Shown: in pieces, positions 1 through 5,192 of the stretch
How positions within the stretch are numbered: position 1 is the stretch's first letter
How the letters are laid out: each line of letters opens with the position of its first letter
From: an uncultured Erysipelotrichaceae bacterium
Lineage (GTDB): Bacteria; Bacillota_I; Bacilli_A; Erysipelotrichales; Erysipelotrichaceae
Assembly (NCBI GenBank): GCA_900314345.1
Contig: OMUX01000072.1
Location: 1-5,192, forward strand
Reading direction: 5' to 3'
DNA: 5,192 nucleotides
Notes under the pieces: model-generated
Told to the model about the DNA's origin: nothing
Database searches by the model: none
The model's input: the letters and a program-made list of their open reading frames with translations, nothing else
Program-made: the position numbers and the translations under genes

Positions 1-134
1 AATTTTTCTGGTAAATATTTTTAGCCTCTTGAATGTATCATTCCAAAAGTACCAGGGAAACAGGTTGTCCCGGTGAGTTTGCTTCCTGTTTACCAAGGTC
101 TGGAAAAAAAAGGAATACAGGAAACTTAGCCTGG
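1..134. other. AT-rich upstream region, no recognisable gene
   Basis: No convincing coding region is visible. AAACAGG (58-64) and CCTGTTT (86-92) form a 7-bp inverted repeat around 21 nt. CAGGAAAC recurs at 118-125 and 211-218. These may be regulatory half-sites or chance. The minus strand is open from about 137 to the window edge, but it has no ATG start and no recognisable family. Confidence 0.3.
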
Positions 135-189
135 TTGCTTATGAAGGCATAGGCTTGTAATTTAAGAACTTAATCCTGTTATTTAAGAA
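135..189 (+). promoter_or_regulatory. Possible promoter with overlapping palindrome/direct repeats upstream of the SDR gene
   Basis: A plausible sigma-A-type promoter is TTGCTT (135-140), a 17-nt spacer and TAATTT (158-163), about 80 nt before the SDR start. Overlapping its -10 is the 12-bp inverted repeat TTAAGAACTTAA (162-173). The 9-mer ATTTAAGAA occurs twice (160-168 and 181-189), 21 bp apart, or about two helical turns. A repressor or activator site here would fit that spacing. This is inferred from pattern alone; the promoter match is only moderate and AT-rich sequence produces such matches by chance. Confidence 0.3.
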
Positions 190-232
190 ATGAACTATCA
201 GAACGTACATCAGGAAACATAAAAAGCATAAG

Positions 233-238
233 AAAGGA
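233..238 (+). promoter_or_regulatory. Ribosome binding site of the SDR gene
   Basis: AAAGGA lies 7 nt before the ATG at 246. It supports translation starting at 246 rather than at 257 in the frame of the C-terminal part, which has no comparable site and whose first 67 or so codons do not look like an SDR. Confidence 0.6.
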
Positions 239-245
239 ACTGAAA

Positions 246-1048
246 ATGGAAAAAATATGCGGCGGATCCGGCATGGGACTGAAGACCGCCAAATTCATGA
301 GGGGAAAAACGATCATCCTGTCCGGAAGGACAGTCAGCAAACTGGAGCATGCTGTTCAGATGCTGGCAGAGCTGGGCATCAAAGCCCTTCCCCACGCCTG
401 CGACACTTCCGGTCGGTCATCTGTCCGGGCACCTGCGGAATTTGCAGCATCGCAGGGGAGATTGCAAATGTCATTAACTGCGCCGGGCTCTCTCCTGCCA
501 TGGCGGACGGTGAAAAGCTGATCCGGGTCAATGCCCCGGGAACAGTCTACGTGAGCCAGGAATTTTACTCTTATATGCATGAAGGATCCGTCATCGTCGG
601 CGTATCCTCAAACTCCGCTTACACGCTTCCAAGCATCATCATTCCGAAAAAGGCATACGAACTGGCGGAAACCGATGAAGGAGCCTTTGTAAAGAAGCTT
701 TTAAAGCTGGCAGATATTGCGAAAGGTGACTACAACAAAGCAGGCTTTGCCTACGCTCTCTCCAAAAATTTCGTTGTCTGGTACGCTCAGAAATCTGCCT
801 TCGTACTTGGAAAGAAAGGCATCCGCGTAGTTTCCTTAAGTCTGGGACTCATCGATACCGGCATGGGACAAAAAGAGGCAGAGCACGGTGATTTTCTCCT
901 GAAGACCACCGTTGAAGGCCGCATGGGCAAGCCGGAGGAGCTGGGCTTTGCCATTGCCTGCGCAGCTGATGAACGCAACGGATACCTGGCAGGCGTTGAT
1001 ATCCTCTGCGACGGAGGAGCCACAAACGGCGAGCATTTTCTGAAATGA
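246..1048 (+). pseudogene. Short-chain dehydrogenase/reductase (SDR), frameshifted and N-terminally eroded
   Basis: This is an NAD(P)-dependent oxidoreductase of the classical SDR family; the substrate is unknown. The N-terminal part reads in the frame of 246 (GGSGMGLKTAKFM, then SGRTVSKLEHAVQMLAELG and HACDTS) as far as AEFAASQG near 457. The protein then continues one frame back from 458 with EIANVINCAG, giving a joined product of about 267 residues. A single base missing from the G run at 455-458 explains the change. Family landmarks are the NCAG motif (about 78-81), the catalytic serine in VSSNSAY (about 119-125), the Y-A-L-S-K catalytic Tyr-x3-Lys (about 170-174), and the C-terminal GYLAGVDILCDGG. 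The first strand and the TG of the TGxxxGxG cofactor loop are also altered: the start reads MEKICGGSGMG, about three residues short. The gene is probably inactive, unless the one-base gap is a sequencing error. The family assignment is firm; the physiological role is not known. Confidence 0.85.
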
Positions 1049-1062
1049 GTCTGTTTGGGAAT

Positions 1063-1079
1063 CCGTTTCTTTAAAACGG
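1063..1079 (+). other. Short hairpin after the SDR stop codon
   Basis: CCGTTT (1063-1068) pairs with AAACGG (1074-1079) around a 5-nt loop, 15 nt after the SDR stop. No T run follows, so it is not a standard intrinsic terminator. It could protect the 3' end of the transcript or be a decayed terminator. Confidence 0.4.
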
Positions 1080-1110
1080 GGCGAAACACGCTTCACATGT
1101 GTCTAGCTTC

Positions 1111-1176
1111 GCTCAGTCGTTGCTAAGCGGTCTCCACCGGAGACCAGCAACGCCGAGTGGACATGCCAGTATGTCC
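1111..1176. repeat. REP-like palindromic element: bulged long hairpin plus a second hairpin
   Basis: The core is GGTCTCC (1129-1135), loop ACC, GGAGACC (1139-1145). It continues, past an AAGC bulge at 1125-1128, into CGTTGCT (1118-1124) paired with AGCAACG (1146-1152), and then more weakly into 1111-1116 with 1154-1158. A second perfect hairpin follows: GGACAT (1159-1164), 6-nt loop, ATGTCC (1171-1176). The element is non-coding and lies between the SDR gene and the insertion sequence. The form, a GC-rich stem with a small loop and a bulge, resembles dispersed REP/BIME-like palindromes, but only one copy is in this window, so the repetitive nature is inferred. A structured RNA is the alternative. 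Confidence 0.5.
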
Positions 1177-1193
1177 GATCTGCTTACGTAAAT

Positions 1194-1237
1194 AAAAAAG
1201 GTATGGATAAAGCTCTTTGATCATCCATACTCTTTTT
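1194..1237. terminator. Bidirectional intrinsic terminator
   Basis: GTATGGAT (1201-1208) and ATCCATAC (1223-1230) form an 8-bp stem around a 14-nt loop. On the + strand TCTTTTTC follows the stem. On the minus strand CTTTTTTATTT follows it, because of the A run at 1194-1199. It can therefore end + transcripts from the SDR side and minus transcripts coming out of the transposase, and possibly from the MBL gene further upstream. It lies outside the left end of the insertion sequence by 12 bp. Confidence 0.75.
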
Positions 1238-1242
1238 CTTTA

Positions 1243-1271
1243 CGCTTAATCTCCAAATCACTGACAATGTG
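1243..1271 (+). repeat. Left terminal inverted repeat of the insertion sequence
   Basis: It begins CGCTTAATCTCCAAA, then TC, ACTGACA, AT, GTG. Compared with the reverse complement of 2420-2448, 25 of 29 positions match; the four differences are two dinucleotides (TC against AG, and AT against TC). It lies 16 bp beyond the transposase stop. Confidence 0.85.
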
Positions 1272-1287
1272 AACTGGCTTCAATTTC

Positions 1288-2326
1288 TCACATCTGCATT
1301 GCCAGCTGATGCGGTCTGTCAGGTGTGCACTGAAATATATCCTTATCCTGGTGATCCTTCACCGGGAAGAAGGACAGAATCTTTCTCAGTTTACCCAGTA
1401 CATGAATCAGAGTTTCGTCTCTGTCCATCCCCTGGCATTCTCTCTGCATTCTGAATAATGCACAGCAGCGATTCAGGTATTTGGTTGAGACACCTCTGTA
1501 CTTCATGTTCTGCTGATCGATAGCACTGTGAAAACTATTGACGTTGTTGATGTGGTTAACACTGTCGCGGTTATCGTCTTCGACTGCAATGTGCCGGCAT
1601 CCTTTCGCATTCAGAAATCTGTCATAGACATCTGTGTCATCTGTGAAGACTGCTGAATTGCCTTCAATGGAAGACGGGAAATGCCCAATATATTCCAGCA
1701 ATGCAGGAAGGAAGAACCAAGTCGTTCTGCACCTGTGATCATGCAGCTTTCTCATTTGATATACCTCTCCTGGAAGCTGCTTCGCCTCTCTTTCTTCCCG
1801 GCAGAACCGTATCGTTGTAACCTTTATGGCTGTACTGGACATATTTCTCATCGAGTTCTACCTGGTCACGCAAGTGGACAGGCCCGGCTTCTTCTGCCTC
1901 TTCCAGAGCTTTAAGAATCTTATGTCTCATATGAAGAGCGGTATTCGGTCTTACATCAACTTCTGCAGCCGTATCGGCAATACTGTCACCGGCAATCGTC
2001 TTTTCGATGACTGTATTCCAGACAGCCTGAGACTGCTGGGAATGCCAGGTCAGCTGACCATGGTCTTTGGTAAATCTTTTCCGGCAGGAAATGCAGCGCC
2101 ACATAGGTTTACTTCCTTCACCGTTGGTAAAGCCACCCCCAAGCCACTTCTCGCCATACTTCAGGACATAACCACATTTCGGACATCTCCTGACTATATA
2201 GTCATTGGCTTCCTGCAGATCACGGCGTGCCTTCTCAAGCATCCTGTAGATCTGATCTCTTTGGAATGAGCAGAGGGCTGGTTCCACTTCATTAAACTTC
2301 TCCTTAAGCTCCTGGCTGTCTGCCAT
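1288..2326 (-). pseudogene. IS1595-like DDE transposase, frameshifted
   Basis: It starts at the ATG at 2326, eight nt after a strong AGGAGG (2335-2340). The N-terminal part carries a four-cysteine zinc ribbon (CPKC at about 48-51, CISC at about 78-81), then a helix-turn-helix-like stretch and the first catalytic aspartate in VELDEKY (about D159), reading in one frame as far as RRGISNEK near 1748. The expected continuation, CMITGAERLGSSFLHCWN, is in a second frame (about 1745-1690). The C-terminal part, with the second acidic motif in AVFTDDTDVYD, then HINNVNSFHS and YRGVSTKYLNR, is in a third frame ending at the TGA at 1288. At least two indels therefore separate the two halves. About ten residues usual between CWN and the IEGNSAVFTDD segment also seem missing. 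The product is inactive unless supplied in trans. The IS1595 family is the best match; another zinc-ribbon DDE family is possible. Confidence 0.8.
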
Positions 2327-2419
2327 ATAGGTATCCTCCTGACAGTCATAGAATAGTTGAGAAGCCAGATAACACTGTCCCGTTATTGAGACTTGCTATG
2401 TGAAATATCAAACACTTAT

Positions 2420-2448
2420 CACGATGTCAGTCTTTTGGAGATTAAGCG
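2420..2448 (-). repeat. Right terminal inverted repeat of the insertion sequence
   Basis: On the minus strand it reads CGCTTAATCTCCAAA, AG, ACTGACA, TC, GTG, pairing with 1243-1271. It lies upstream of the transposase gene, leaving about 93 bp (2327-2419) for a promoter and 5' leader, in which I see no clear sigma-A promoter. Confidence 0.85.
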
Positions 2449-2471
2449 AAAACATAAGGACCATTTCACCA

Positions 2472-3212
2472 CTATGGCCTGAGGGGATACAGCTTCATCT
2501 TTCGAGCGGCTGCGCAATACTTCCTGAGATCTTCCGGAGGGAACGGTTTTCCGTGTCCCGGATAAATGATGCGGGCATCAGAGGCAAGGATCGTCTGCCA
2601 GGAATCGATGAACTTTTCTTTATCACCAACCCAGATCGTAACTCTACGGCTGCTTGGGAAACCATTCATAGCTGCATCCCCACAAAAGAGCGTCCCGTCC
2701 GGAAGAAGCAATGACATGGAATCCACGGTATGACCGGGTGTTGTGATGATTTTTCCTCCGAGCATCGCTTCCAGTTCCGACTTGTTGCTCTCACTGACGA
2801 TAAGGCAGCGAGAGATGTCCGTTTCCGTCAGAGGTGGAAAAAGATGCTTTCCTCTTCCCAGCAGCTTCATAAAATGGCAGAAAGCAGCCGCGCCAAGTGT
2901 AGAACAACCGCCATCGAAGGAATTCTGTCCACGGAGAAGCGTCTCCACTGAGAGTGGACTGATCACAGCCTGAGTGTTCGGCGCTTCCTGAAGTAATGTT
3001 CCCAGAAATCCCGCATGGTCGTCGTGGGCGTGTGTGAGAAAAACATACCGGATATCCCGAAATGTCAGTCCTTGCTCTTCCAGAGCCTTTCGGCAGTTAT
3101 CGAAACCAGTATCATATCCCGTGTCGATCAGCACCCATCCCTCCGGACCTTTATACAGCCAATTATTTACGATCCGGTTTCCCAGATTAAAGACTTGTAT
3201 TGTCGGACTCAC
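2472..3212 (-). CDS. Metallo-beta-lactamase-fold hydrolase
   Basis: This complete 246-residue protein belongs to the MBL superfamily, which uses a dinuclear metal site for hydrolysis or other reactions; the substrate cannot be told from sequence. All metal-ligand motifs are present: THAHDDH at 60-66 (HxHxDH), the third His in TPGHT (H161), the bridging Asp in FCGDAAM (D179) and the last His in YPGHGKP (H220). The N-terminal strands (VFNLGNRIVNNWLY, then WVLIDTGYDTG) are typical of the glyoxalase II-like branch. No signal peptide is seen, so it is probably cytoplasmic. The start is GTG at 3212, seven nt after AGGGAGG (3220-3226). It lies 161 nt downstream of the DUF4491 gene on the same strand and could be cotranscribed with it. 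No terminator follows before the insertion sequence begins 23 nt after the stop. Beta-lactamase activity is not suggested: length and motifs fit the general hydrolase group. Confidence 0.9.
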   Translation of the reverse strand: MSPTIQVFNLGNRIVNNWLYKGPEGWVLIDTGYDTGFDNCRKALEEQGLTFRDIRYVFLTHAHDDHAGFLGTLLQEAPNTQAVISPLSVETLLRGQNSFDGGCSTLGAAAFCHFMKLLGRGKHLFPPLTETDISRCLIVSESNKSELEAMLGGKIITTPGHTVDSMSLLLPDGTLFCGDAAMNGFPSSRRVTIWVGDKEKFIDSWQTILASDARIIYPGHGKPFPPEDLRKYCAAARKMKLYPLRP

Positions 3213-3219
3213 TGTTCTG

Positions 3220-3226
3220 CCTCCCT
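3220..3226 (-). promoter_or_regulatory. Ribosome binding site selecting a GTG start for the MBL gene
   Basis: AGGGAGG on the minus strand is followed by 7 nt and then GTG (3212-3210). This spacing supports the non-ATG start. Confidence 0.7.
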
Positions 3227-3373
3227 GGCGAAAAATGTCTTTCCCTTATTCTTCTTACTTTCCGTGATTGTCATGAATCCATCCAGCACCATTGGTCTTG
3301 TGATTCACTGCAGTGGTTATACAGCACCTTTCTTTGCTGCAGCTTAATGATCTGTGCGGAGACAGTCTGTTCC

Positions 3374-3679
3374 TCACTTGTTCTGCTTCTTCTTATCTTT
3401 CCGCTTCGGGTTTTCAGGAAACCATCCTTTTTCAACGCGCTTTTCCTGCGCGAATAATTCACCGATTGACCAGAGACTGCTTGCCCCGAAAGCACTGAGA
3501 ACAGAAGAAAGAATGACATTGTCGACAAACAGTGATCCGGTAATGGCACCGGCACCCATGATCAGAAAGAACGGCCAGCAGTTTTTCGAAAAATAATATT
3601 CTGCTTTGATCACGATCGGATGAAAAATGCCGATTGTAAGAAAACATACTGCAGCAATCACGATTCCCTGATAGTTCAT
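3374..3679 (-). CDS. DUF4491 family small membrane protein
   Basis: This is a 101-residue protein recognised as DUF4491, a family of unknown function. Family signatures are the start MNYQGIVIAAVCFLTIGIFH, then HPIVIKAEYYF, SLWSIGELF and the terminal EKGWFPENPKR. Three hydrophobic helices are visible (about residues 5-24, 35-51 and 55-70), followed by a charged, lysine-rich cytoplasmic tail. The ATG at 3679 is chosen because AGGAGA (3686-3691) lies 6 nt before it and because the family begins at this MNYQG. An in-frame start at 3727 would add 16 residues with no family match. It lies about 200 nt downstream of the sirtuin gene, with a possible promoter of its own in the gap, and upstream of the MBL gene. 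No functional link to either neighbour is shown. Confidence 0.88.
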   Translation of the reverse strand: MNYQGIVIAAVCFLTIGIFHPIVIKAEYYFSKNCWPFFLIMGAGAITGSLFVDNVILSSVLSAFGASSLWSIGELFAQEKRVEKGWFPENPKRKDKKKQNK

Positions 3680-3711
3680 AACACTTCTCCTGCTTATCCG
3701 CTGATACAAAC

Positions 3712-3740
3712 GCAATAGGCAAATCATACCGAAGTAACAA
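3712..3740 (-). promoter_or_regulatory. Possible promoter of the DUF4491 gene
   Basis: On the minus strand TTGTTA (3740-3735), a 17-nt spacer and TATTGC (3717-3712) make a moderate sigma-A match 33 nt before the start codon. It would separate DUF4491 and MBL transcription from the sirtuin operon. Inference from consensus only. Confidence 0.35.
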
Positions 3741-3822
3741 TACTTTTAAACCATCATAACAGAAAGAAGCGGAAATATCCGTACCACTGTAATTCCGGAC
3801 AGGAGCAGCTGACATTTGAATC

Positions 3823-3851
3823 AAAAAACATTCCTTAATCCCTTTGAAGGA
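3823..3851 (-). terminator. Weak candidate terminator after the sirtuin gene
   Basis: On the minus strand TCCTT (3851-3847) and AAGGA (3836-3832) form a 5-bp stem with a 10-nt loop, and TTTTTT follows at 3828-3823. A wider 7-bp inverted repeat (AAATGTC 3857-3863, GACATTT 3811-3817) surrounds it. The stem is short, so some read-through into the DUF4491 gene is likely. Confidence 0.3.
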
Positions 3852-3877
3852 TCCAGAAATGTCTCATTGATATGTAT

Positions 3878-4816
3878 TCAGTTTTCCTGCAGGATCTTTC
3901 TGATATCTCCACTGATACAGACTGATCTGTCCCTGATCTCATCCGGTGCGTATGCCTCATTTATGTTGAGGCAGGCATAAGCGCTGTCCTTCCAAGCCTT
4001 TGTCATTCTCCAGAAAGGATACTTGATGATCACCGGGGTATTCATGCCTACACCAAGCTCCATGAACAGTACCTTCTTATCTTCATGGTCATTCAGGAAC
4101 TTCTTGTAACGCTGTGATGCCTCATGCCAGCCCGCATCTTCCACAAATGTATTGTCCGCCCTGAGATTTGTGGTCATCAATTCCCCGTCATCCGGGCAGT
4201 ATGGAACCATGTCTGAGGGTACCTTCATCTTCAGGATTGTCCCTTCCGGAATGATGAGATTGTTCTTCTCATCAATTTCAAACCCCTGTGCTATAAGCAT
4301 CTTCCTGACAATGTCTTCATTGTCATAGGTCTTATGCTTTGAAGCTCCGTGCGGGTTATAGCTCTGCAGAAGACCATAGTCGCCCTGGGTGTAGAACAGT
4401 CTTGTCTTGTCAAAGCCTGCCCTCTGGAAACAATGGTCCACATTCGTTGTAATAACGAAGTAATCCTTGCCATTCACAGCATTCAGCAGAAGATCATACG
4501 TATCATTGGGAATCGGCGCATACCGGTTCAGCCAGATATGTCTGCTCCACCAGCCCCAGAATGTCTCCATGTCAGGGAAGGGATAGAAGCCACCGCTGTA
4601 CATGTCTCTGATTCCATACTTCTCAATGAAATCAGCGAAATAATACTGGAATCTCTCTCCGCAGTACGTATAGCCGGCAGCCGTGGATAAGCCGGATCCT
4701 GCACCAACCACCACAGCATCTGCTTTCTCAATCAATGACTTCAGCGGTGTCTCTGTATGGATTGCATCAGCCAAGGAGTCTTTCATAGATTGCTTTGTCC
4801 TCTTCCTTAAAAACAT
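3878..4816 (-). CDS. SirTM-class sirtuin, protein ADP-ribosyltransferase
   Basis: This 312-residue Sir2-family protein is of the macrodomain-linked class M (SirTM). Characterised members use NAD+ to ADP-ribosylate a lipoylated GcvH-like protein rather than deacetylate lysines. The Rossmann motif reads GAGSGLSTAAGYTY (about 38-51), followed by the class-typical GERFQYYF and DMYSGGFYPF. TTNVDHCFQ (about 123-131) corresponds to the canonical QNID region. FYTQGDYG (about 141-148) puts Gln144 where deacetylases have the catalytic His. The C-terminal part has FVEDAGWHEA and LFMELGVGMNTP (NAD binding). The usual C-x3-C and C-x2-C zinc ligands are mostly absent: LQSYNPHGASKHKT and YCPDDGE leave only C207. 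The start at 4816 follows AAGGTGAT (4822-4829). An in-frame ATG at 4786 behind AGAGGA is an alternative. The gene overlaps the macrodomain gene by about 50 nt, indicating one operon with coupled translation. Confidence 0.92.
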   Translation of the reverse strand: MFLRKRTKQSMKDSLADAIHTETPLKSLIEKADAVVVGAGSGLSTAAGYTYCGERFQYYFADFIEKYGIRDMYSGGFYPFPDMETFWGWWSRHIWLNRYAPIPNDTYDLLLNAVNGKDYFVITTNVDHCFQRAGFDKTRLFYTQGDYGLLQSYNPHGASKHKTYDNEDIVRKMLIAQGFEIDEKNNLIIPEGTILKMKVPSDMVPYCPDDGELMTTNLRADNTFVEDAGWHEASQRYKKFLNDHEDKKVLFMELGVGMNTPVIIKYPFWRMTKAWKDSAYACLNINEAYAPDEIRDRSVCISGDIRKILQEN

Positions 4817-5192
4817 TGAATATCACCTTCTCTATCGTTGTGTCCGGATGTTCACCCAGATATTGCTGTACTGTTCTGACTGCTGTTTCCGCCGCATCTT
4901 CATGCGGGTAATGGAATACCCCTGTGGAAATACAGCAGAAAGCAATGCTTTGCAGCTTGTTTTCCTCTGCCAGTTCCAGACAGGAGCGGTAGCACGATGC
5001 CAGTAGATTCCTGTCCTTCTTTGTTACATGCCACTGTACGATCGGTCCAACGGTATGAATGACATGCTTTGCAGGAAGGTTATAGCCACCGGTGATCTTT
5101 GCCTTTCCGGTTTCTTCTTCATGTCCCTGTGCCTGCATGATTCGATAGCAAGCCACTCTCAATTCCAGACCTGCCGCACTGTGAATCGCATT
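4767..5192 (-). CDS. Macrodomain protein (SirTM-linked), 5' end outside the window
   Basis: The visible 141 residues are the C-terminal half of a macrodomain ADP-ribosylhydrolase; members paired with SirTM are usually about 260-270 residues. The fragment begins NAIHSAAGLELRVACYRIM, which follows the loop that contacts ADP-ribose. It then has TGKAKITGGYNLPAKHVIHT and the second ligand loop CCISTGVFHYPHEDAAE, and it ends VFKEEDKAIYERLLG. Relatives in such operons remove ADP-ribose from the protein modified by SirTM, and some carry a zinc site in the part not visible here. Reading stays open to the window edge, so the TTG at 5162 is internal, not the start. The gene lies directly upstream of the sirtuin gene and overlaps its first codons. 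The family is firm; the target is inferred from relatives. Confidence 0.92.
   Translation of the reverse strand, partial: NAIHSAAGLELRVACYRIMQAQGHEEETGKAKITGGYNLPAKHVIHTVGPIVQWHVTKKDRNLLASCYRSCLELAEENKLQSIAFCCISTGVFHYPHEDAAETAVRTVQQYLGEHPDTTIEKVIFNVFKEEDKAIYERLLG

Larger units (their letters stand above)
1243..2448 (-). mobile_element. Degenerate insertion sequence, IS1595/ISXO2-like, about 1.2 kb
   Basis: It is bounded by imperfect 29-bp inverted repeats at 1243-1271 and 2420-2448 and contains a single transposase gene on the minus strand. Size, single-gene layout, Zn ribbon and DDE-type motifs fit the IS1595 family. The 8-bp flanks (1235-1242 and 2449-2456) do not match, so the target duplication typical of the family is not visible; the insertion is old, or one flank has changed. 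The transposase is frameshifted, so the copy is non-autonomous. The right end lies only 23 bp downstream of the MBL stop codon. Family placement is from motif recognition without a database search. Confidence 0.8.

Noticed and set aside
1..137. Open minus-strand frame reaching the window edge
   Set aside because: There are about 45 codons, no ATG start, no ribosome binding site and no recognised family; it is too short to call.
257..457. Start of the SDR in the frame of the C-terminal part (from 257)
   Set aside because: The first 67 or so residues in that frame are not SDR-like (MRRIRHGTEDRQIHEGKND), while the other frame matches the family up to 457. The frameshift explains the data better.
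1063..1230. Riboswitch or CRISPR array in the hairpin-rich gap
   Set aside because: No regularly spaced direct repeats are present and no known riboswitch core is recognised; the hairpins lie downstream of a gene rather than in a leader.
1826..2269. 147-residue open frame on the + strand
   Set aside because: It lies opposite the conserved zinc ribbon and HTH of the transposase, has no family resemblance, and has no convincing ribosome binding site; it is an antisense shadow.
3272..3310. TGAATC/GATTCA inverted repeat between the DUF4491 and MBL genes
   Set aside because: The arms are short with a long loop and no T run follows, so it is compatible with chance.
3015..3347. 110-residue open frame on the + strand opposite the MBL gene
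   Set aside because: It is antisense to the HxHxDH region of the MBL protein and lacks any family features.
3271..3555. 94-residue open frame on the minus strand
   Set aside because: It overlaps the DUF4491 gene in another frame, with low-complexity serine and arginine content and no recognisable domain.
4349..4690. 113-residue open frame on the + strand opposite the sirtuin
   Set aside because: It is complementary to conserved SirTM motifs and has no independent support.

Overview
The window looks like a Bacillota (Firmicutes) chromosome, probably a gut or oral Lachnospiraceae or Erysipelotrichia relative. The evidence is the family mix (SirTM-type sirtuin with macrodomain, DUF4491, a zinc-ribbon DDE insertion sequence, a Firmicutes-type SDR), the strong AGGAGG-like ribosome binding sites, and short intergenic gaps. 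The organism is inferred; nothing in the sequence names it.

Left part (1-1240, + strand): a possible promoter/operator region (about 135-189) precedes a short-chain dehydrogenase/reductase gene (246-1048). That gene is broken by a one-base loss in a G run and also lacks part of its nucleotide-binding loop. After it come three folded elements: a short hairpin (1063-1079), a larger palindromic REP-like structure with a second hairpin (1111-1176), and a terminator hairpin (1201-1230) with a T run on either side, so it can stop transcription in both directions.

Middle (1243-2448): a decayed insertion sequence of about 1.2 kb. Its ends are 29-bp imperfect inverted repeats matching at 25 positions. 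They enclose one transposase gene on the minus strand (2326 to 1288) with a Zn ribbon and DDE-type motifs, resembling the IS1595/ISXO2 group. The reading frame is interrupted at least twice near 1690-1750, so it is probably immobile by itself. No target-site duplication is visible.

Right part (2472-5192, all minus strand): reading in the direction of transcription, a macrodomain protein (cut off by the window edge at 5192), a SirTM-class sirtuin overlapping it by about 50 nt, a small DUF4491 membrane protein, and an intact metallo-beta-lactamase-fold hydrolase. The sirtuin-macrodomain pair is the notable system. In characterised relatives SirTM attaches ADP-ribose to a lipoylated GcvH-like carrier protein and the macrodomain removes it, linked to oxidative stress. 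The partner genes (gcvH-L, lipoate ligase) are not in this window and would be expected beyond 5192. The sirtuin keeps the SirTM active-site signature (QGD in place of the catalytic His motif) but appears to have lost most of the usual zinc-ligand cysteines. The MBL and DUF4491 genes are co-oriented with the pair, but nothing shows that they share its function.
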